Part shown: positions 61,185-64,000 of the stretch, one piece after another
Position numbering within the stretch: position 1 is the stretch's first letter
Layout of the letters: each line of letters begins with the position of its first letter
Assembly (NCBI RefSeq): GCF_014650555.1
Contig: NZ_BMVE01000002.1
Span: 1 to 64,000, forward strand
From: Streptomyces goshikiensis
GTDB lineage: Bacteria; Actinomycetota; Actinomycetes; Streptomycetales; Streptomycetaceae
DNA length: 64,000 nucleotides
Reading direction: 5' to 3'
Position numbers and translations under genes: made by a program
Notes under the pieces: generated by a model
The model's database searches: none
What the model was told of the DNA's origin: nothing
What the model saw: only the letters and a program-made list of their open reading frames with translations

Positions 61185-62606
61185 ATGTTCGAGGCGCAAT
61201 CCGGAAGAGAAGCCGGCAGCGAATTCCGTGCGGGAGGTCCGACACTCGTGGCTCTGACCGAACAGGCCGCAGCCGCGGCGACCGTTGTGACACAGGGGAG
61301 CAGGGGCTCCGCGGCCGCCGCGGAAGGGATCCTGGGCCGGCAGGCGCAGCGGGAATCCGCCGCCCGGACGTACGCGCGCTCCCTGCCGATCGTTCCGGTA
61401 CGGGCCCGGGGCCTGACGATCGAGGGCGCCGACGGGCGCCGCTACCTGGACTGCCTCTCGGGCGCCGGAACCCTCGCGCTGGGGCACAACCACCCGGTGG
61501 TGCTCGAAGCGATCCGGGGCGTGCTCGACTCCGGAGCCCCGCTGCACGTGCTGGACCTCGCGACCCCGGTCAAGGACGCCTTCACCAGCGAGCTGTTCGC
61601 GAACCTGCCGGCCGGGCTGGCCGCCGACGCCCGCATCCAGTTCTGCGGGCCGGCCGGGACCGATGCCGTCGAGGCCGCGCTGAAACTCGTGCGCACCGCC
61701 ACCGGGCGCTCCGGGCTGCTCGCCTTCACCGGGGCCTACCACGGCATGACCGCCGGGGCGCTGGACGCCTCCGGGGGCGCTCCCGAGGTACGGGTGACGC
61801 GGCTTCCGTACCCGCAGGACTACCGCTGCCCCTTCGGGGTCGGCGGGGCCGAGGGCGCGCGGCTCGCGGCCCGGTGGACGGAGAGCCTGCTGGACGACCC
61901 CAAGAGCGGAGTGCCGTCGCCCGCCGCGATGATCGTCGAGCCCGTGCAGGGCGAGGGCGGGGTCATCCCCTCCCCGGACGCGTGGCTGCGACGGATGCGG
62001 GAGATCACCGCGGCGCGGGGGATCCCGCTGATCGCGGACGAGGTGCAGACGGGGGTCGGCCGCACCGGCGCCTTCTGGGGCGTCGACCACGCCGGGGTGG
62101 TGCCCGATGTGATGGTCCTGTCCAAGGCGATCGGCGGCAGCCTGCCGCTGGCGGTGATCGTGTACCGGGCGGAGCTGGACGTCTGGGCGCCCGGTGCCCA
62201 CGCCGGCACCTTCCGCGGCAACCAGCTGGCCATGGCGGCGGGCACCGCGACGCTGGCGTACGTCCGCGAGAACGGCCTCGCCGAGCGCGCGGCGACCCTG
62301 GGCGACCGGATGCTCGCGGCCTTGCGCGGGCTGATCCCGGCCCATCCGTGCGTCGGGGACGTCCGGGGCCGGGGCCTGATGATCGGCGTCGAGCTCATCG
62401 ACCCCGACACCGGCGCCGCCGCCCCCGGCCTCGCGTCCGCCGTCCGCCGGGAGTGCCTGGACCGCGGCCTGATCGTGGAACTCGGCGGCCGCCACTCCAG
62501 CGTCGTCCGCCTGCTGCCCCCGCTGACCGTGACGGACGAACAGGCCACCGCCGTCCTCGACCGCCTCGCCGACGCCATCCCCGCAGCCGGCCGCCGCCCC
62601 CACTGA
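61185..62606 (+). CDS. Class III PLP aminotransferase (diaminobutyrate-2-oxoglutarate type)
   Basis: This 473-residue enzyme has the class III pattern: LDCLSGAGTLALGHNHP, TGAYHGMTAGAL, the Asp of IADEVQTGVGRTG that binds the pyridine nitrogen, the Schiff-base Lys in VLSKAIGGSLPLA, and HAGTFRGNQLAM. It resembles diaminobutyrate aminotransferases that supply a diamine for siderophores. Its neighbour 20 bases downstream is an IucA/IucC-like synthetase, which supports that role. The first 50 residues are Ala-rich and may be over-long. Confidence 0.88.
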   Translation: MFEAQSGREAGSEFRAGGPTLVALTEQAAAAATVVTQGSRGSAAAAEGILGRQAQRESAARTYARSLPIVPVRARGLTIEGADGRRYLDCLSGAGTLALGHNHPVVLEAIRGVLDSGAPLHVLDLATPVKDAFTSELFANLPAGLAADARIQFCGPAGTDAVEAALKLVRTATGRSGLLAFTGAYHGMTAGALDASGGAPEVRVTRLPYPQDYRCPFGVGGAEGARLAARWTESLLDDPKSGVPSPAAMIVEPVQGEGGVIPSPDAWLRRMREITAARGIPLIADEVQTGVGRTGAFWGVDHAGVVPDVMVLSKAIGGSLPLAVIVYRAELDVWAPGAHAGTFRGNQLAMAAGTATLAYVRENGLAERAATLGDRMLAALRGLIPAHPCVGDVRGRGLMIGVELIDPDTGAAAPGLASAVRRECLDRGLIVELGGRHSSVVRLLPPLTVTDEQATAVLDRLADAIPAAGRRPH

Positions 62607-62626
62607 CCCGCACCCGAAGGACCCCC

Positions 62627-64000
62627 ATGCCCGACACCCCCTCCCCACCCCCGACCCCCGAGCCGCCCGCCCAACTCCCCGTGCCCGAGCGTTCCCCGCA
62701 CTTCACCGCGGCTCCGACCCCGGCCTCGGCCTCGGCAGCGTTCATGCCGACGGCGGCCGCGGCCCCCGAGACGCCTGCCCAGCCCCCAGGGGCTGAGAGC
62801 TGCCCGTCTCCCACCCCGGCCCCGGCCCCGACCTCGGTTCCGGCCCCGGTTCCGGCCGCGACCTCGACCCCGGCCCCAATCTCGGACTCGGTCCCGACCT
62901 CGGCCGTGGCTGCTGCGCCAGCCATGCAGACGGCGGCCGCGGCGCCTGAGCGGGCGGCCCAGCCCCAAGCGTCTGAGCATCCGCCGCACCTCACCGCGGC
63001 CTCGGGCACGGGCGAGGGCATGGCGACGGCGGCCACGGCTCCTGAGCCGGCCGTCCAGTCCTCGTTGGGCGTGCGCTTGCCCGCCGGGGACCGGGGCCTG
63101 TCCGCCCAGGGCATGGACCCAGGCACGCCTACGGGGGCGGTAGTCCCCGGCCCGGTCGCTCAGGCTGCGCCGGGCGCGAGCTCGGCCGACGGTGACTCCG
63201 GCCCTTCTGCCCGGGACATGGAGCCCGCGCACCTGGCTGCGGAGGCTGCCGCCCACGGGCCGATCGCACTCGTCTCCCCGAGCGGACACTCGACTGCTGG
63301 GGATGACGGCTCCTTCACCCCGGGCCCGGAGTCCGCGTGGCTCGCGGACCCGGGCATGGCGCCGGGCGACGCCGCTTCCCTACATGGCAGGGAGGGCGGC
63401 GTACGGTCCCCGATCACGGAGTCCGCCCCGGGCCCCGGGCAGCCGCAGCTCCCGGGTGCGGCCCCGGAGGCACCCGGCATGCCGGGCCGGTCGGAGGCGT
63501 CGAGCCTGTCCCCGGCCCGGGACGCCGAGGACTGGACGGTCGGCGTGCCCGCGCCGCAGTTCGGGCCGGCCGGCTTCCCCGCCTCGGGGTTGCCGGGAGG
63601 TTGGCCCGGTGCCGCCGAGGCGGGGGCGTCCGCGTACGGCGGCTCCGAGGCGGCTGACCTTCCGGGTTCGGGCACGCCCGGCCCGGCCCCGGCCCCGCGG
63701 AGCGACCCGGCGGCCAGTGTGCCCCGGCAGAAGGACGGCACGGGGAGAGCCCGGGTGGGCGGGGCCGGACCCCTCGGCCCCGAACCGGCCGCGTTGCCCG
63801 ACCTCCTGGACCACCCCGACCCGGCCGTCGCCGCCGAGGCCGCGGCGGTGGAGAACCTGCTGCGGTGCTGGGTCCGCGAAACCGGTATCGGGCGTCCCGA
63901 CGGGCCCGTCGGAACCCTGCTCCGCATCCCCCTCCCCGCCTCCGGCGCCGCCCTGCTCGTCGCCGTCCGCTACTGGTCCCCGTCCGGCTGGCACCGGTTC
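62627..64000 (+). CDS. IucA/IucC-type siderophore synthetase, N-terminal part (runs off the window)
   Basis: From the ATG at 62627 the frame is open for 458 codons to the window edge. The first 390 residues are Pro/Ala/Ser-rich with no fold, including three copies of MxTAAxAPE (62744, 62924, 63020). At about residue 390 (LPDLLDHPDPAVAAEAAAVE, NLLRCWVRETG, LRIPLPAS) the start of a NIS synthetase domain appears. Such enzymes condense citrate or another carboxylate with amines. Most begin directly at that domain, so either this protein has a long disordered extension or the real start is internal. No ribosome site is obvious before 62627; GAAGGACC lies six bases upstream. Confidence 0.7.
   Translation, partial: MPDTPSPPPTPEPPAQLPVPERSPHFTAAPTPASASAAFMPTAAAAPETPAQPPGAESCPSPTPAPAPTSVPAPVPAATSTPAPISDSVPTSAVAAAPAMQTAAAAPERAAQPQASEHPPHLTAASGTGEGMATAATAPEPAVQSSLGVRLPAGDRGLSAQGMDPGTPTGAVVPGPVAQAAPGASSADGDSGPSARDMEPAHLAAEAAAHGPIALVSPSGHSTAGDDGSFTPGPESAWLADPGMAPGDAASLHGREGGVRSPITESAPGPGQPQLPGAAPEAPGMPGRSEASSLSPARDAEDWTVGVPAPQFGPAGFPASGLPGGWPGAAEAGASAYGGSEAADLPGSGTPGPAPAPRSDPAASVPRQKDGTGRARVGGAGPLGPEPAALPDLLDHPDPAVAAEAAAVENLLRCWVRETGIGRPDGPVGTLLRIPLPASGAALLVAVRYWSPSGWHRF
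62740..63060 (+). repeat. Imperfect low-complexity coding repeats in the siderophore synthetase extension
   Basis: The motif MxTAAxAPExxxQ recurs three times (180 and 96 bases apart), and between the first two lies a run of degenerate CCGGCC/GACCTCG units coding Pro-Ala-Pro-Thr-Ser. Third codon positions here use T more often than in flanking genes, consistent with relaxed constraint. Confidence 0.6.

Overview
The window is high-GC DNA (about 72%) from a Streptomyces chromosome. The evidence is the gene content (osaABC, clgR, gluABCD with gluRK, rshA), GTG starts, four-base ATGA/GTGA stop-start overlaps, and a gene order matching my recollection of the Streptomyces coelicolor core region from the rrnE operon and SCO5747 (osaC) to about SCO5801. 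It is ordinary core chromosome. I saw no insertion sequence, prophage, integrase or CRISPR array.

Layout. At 1-180 are the 3' end of a 5S rRNA gene, a tRNA-Thr(GGT) and a terminator. At 179-10015, after a DinB-like gene, lies the osmotic-stress locus: osaC (anti-sigma kinase/PP2C phosphatase) divergent from osaA (giant HAMP-array hybrid kinase) and osaB (response regulator). At 10127-17404 is a run of forward genes: ftsK, a RodZ-like membrane HTH protein, rimO, pgsA, a CinA/PncC amidohydrolase and clgR. At 17546-30226 is a mixed stretch: small membrane protein, SDR, Nei-type glycosylase, lipoprotein, Lhr helicase, AraC regulator with azlCD, a cyclase-like protein, a DUF3046 protein, an AI-2E-type permease and a Clp_N-domain protein. 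At 30488-35039 are recA-recX, then a sulfur unit (rhodanese and cysteine dioxygenase behind a Cys-rich leader peptide) and an FAD monooxygenase.

At 35204-41094 the glutamate ABC importer gluABCD is divergent from its two-component system gluRK. At 41128-47052 is a carbohydrate locus: a cytosolic GH5-type hydrolase and a Tat-exported GH85 endo-beta-N-acetylglucosaminidase, divergent from a LacI regulator and a ROK kinase. I infer that it degrades N-glycan cores. At 47096-59696 are an orphan TAXI receptor, miaB, an extradiol-dioxygenase-like gene, two small divergent genes, miaA, a membrane protein, dapF, rshA, an M1 metallopeptidase and hflX. At 59796-64000 are a secreted trypsin-like lipoprotein, then a PLP aminotransferase and the start of an IucA/IucC-type siderophore synthetase, whose reading frame runs off the window after about 390 residues of low-complexity sequence.

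Regulatory structure is unusually readable. Many genes have a NANNNT -10 box ending only 6-7 bases before the start codon, which predicts leaderless mRNAs. Several gene ends carry perfect inverted repeats with little or no loop and no T tract. The most interesting items are the cysteine leader peptide, the putative N-glycan locus with repeated operator candidates, the repeat-laden promoter of the Clp_N gene, the degenerate synthetase domain of RshA, and the long disordered extension on the siderophore synthetase.
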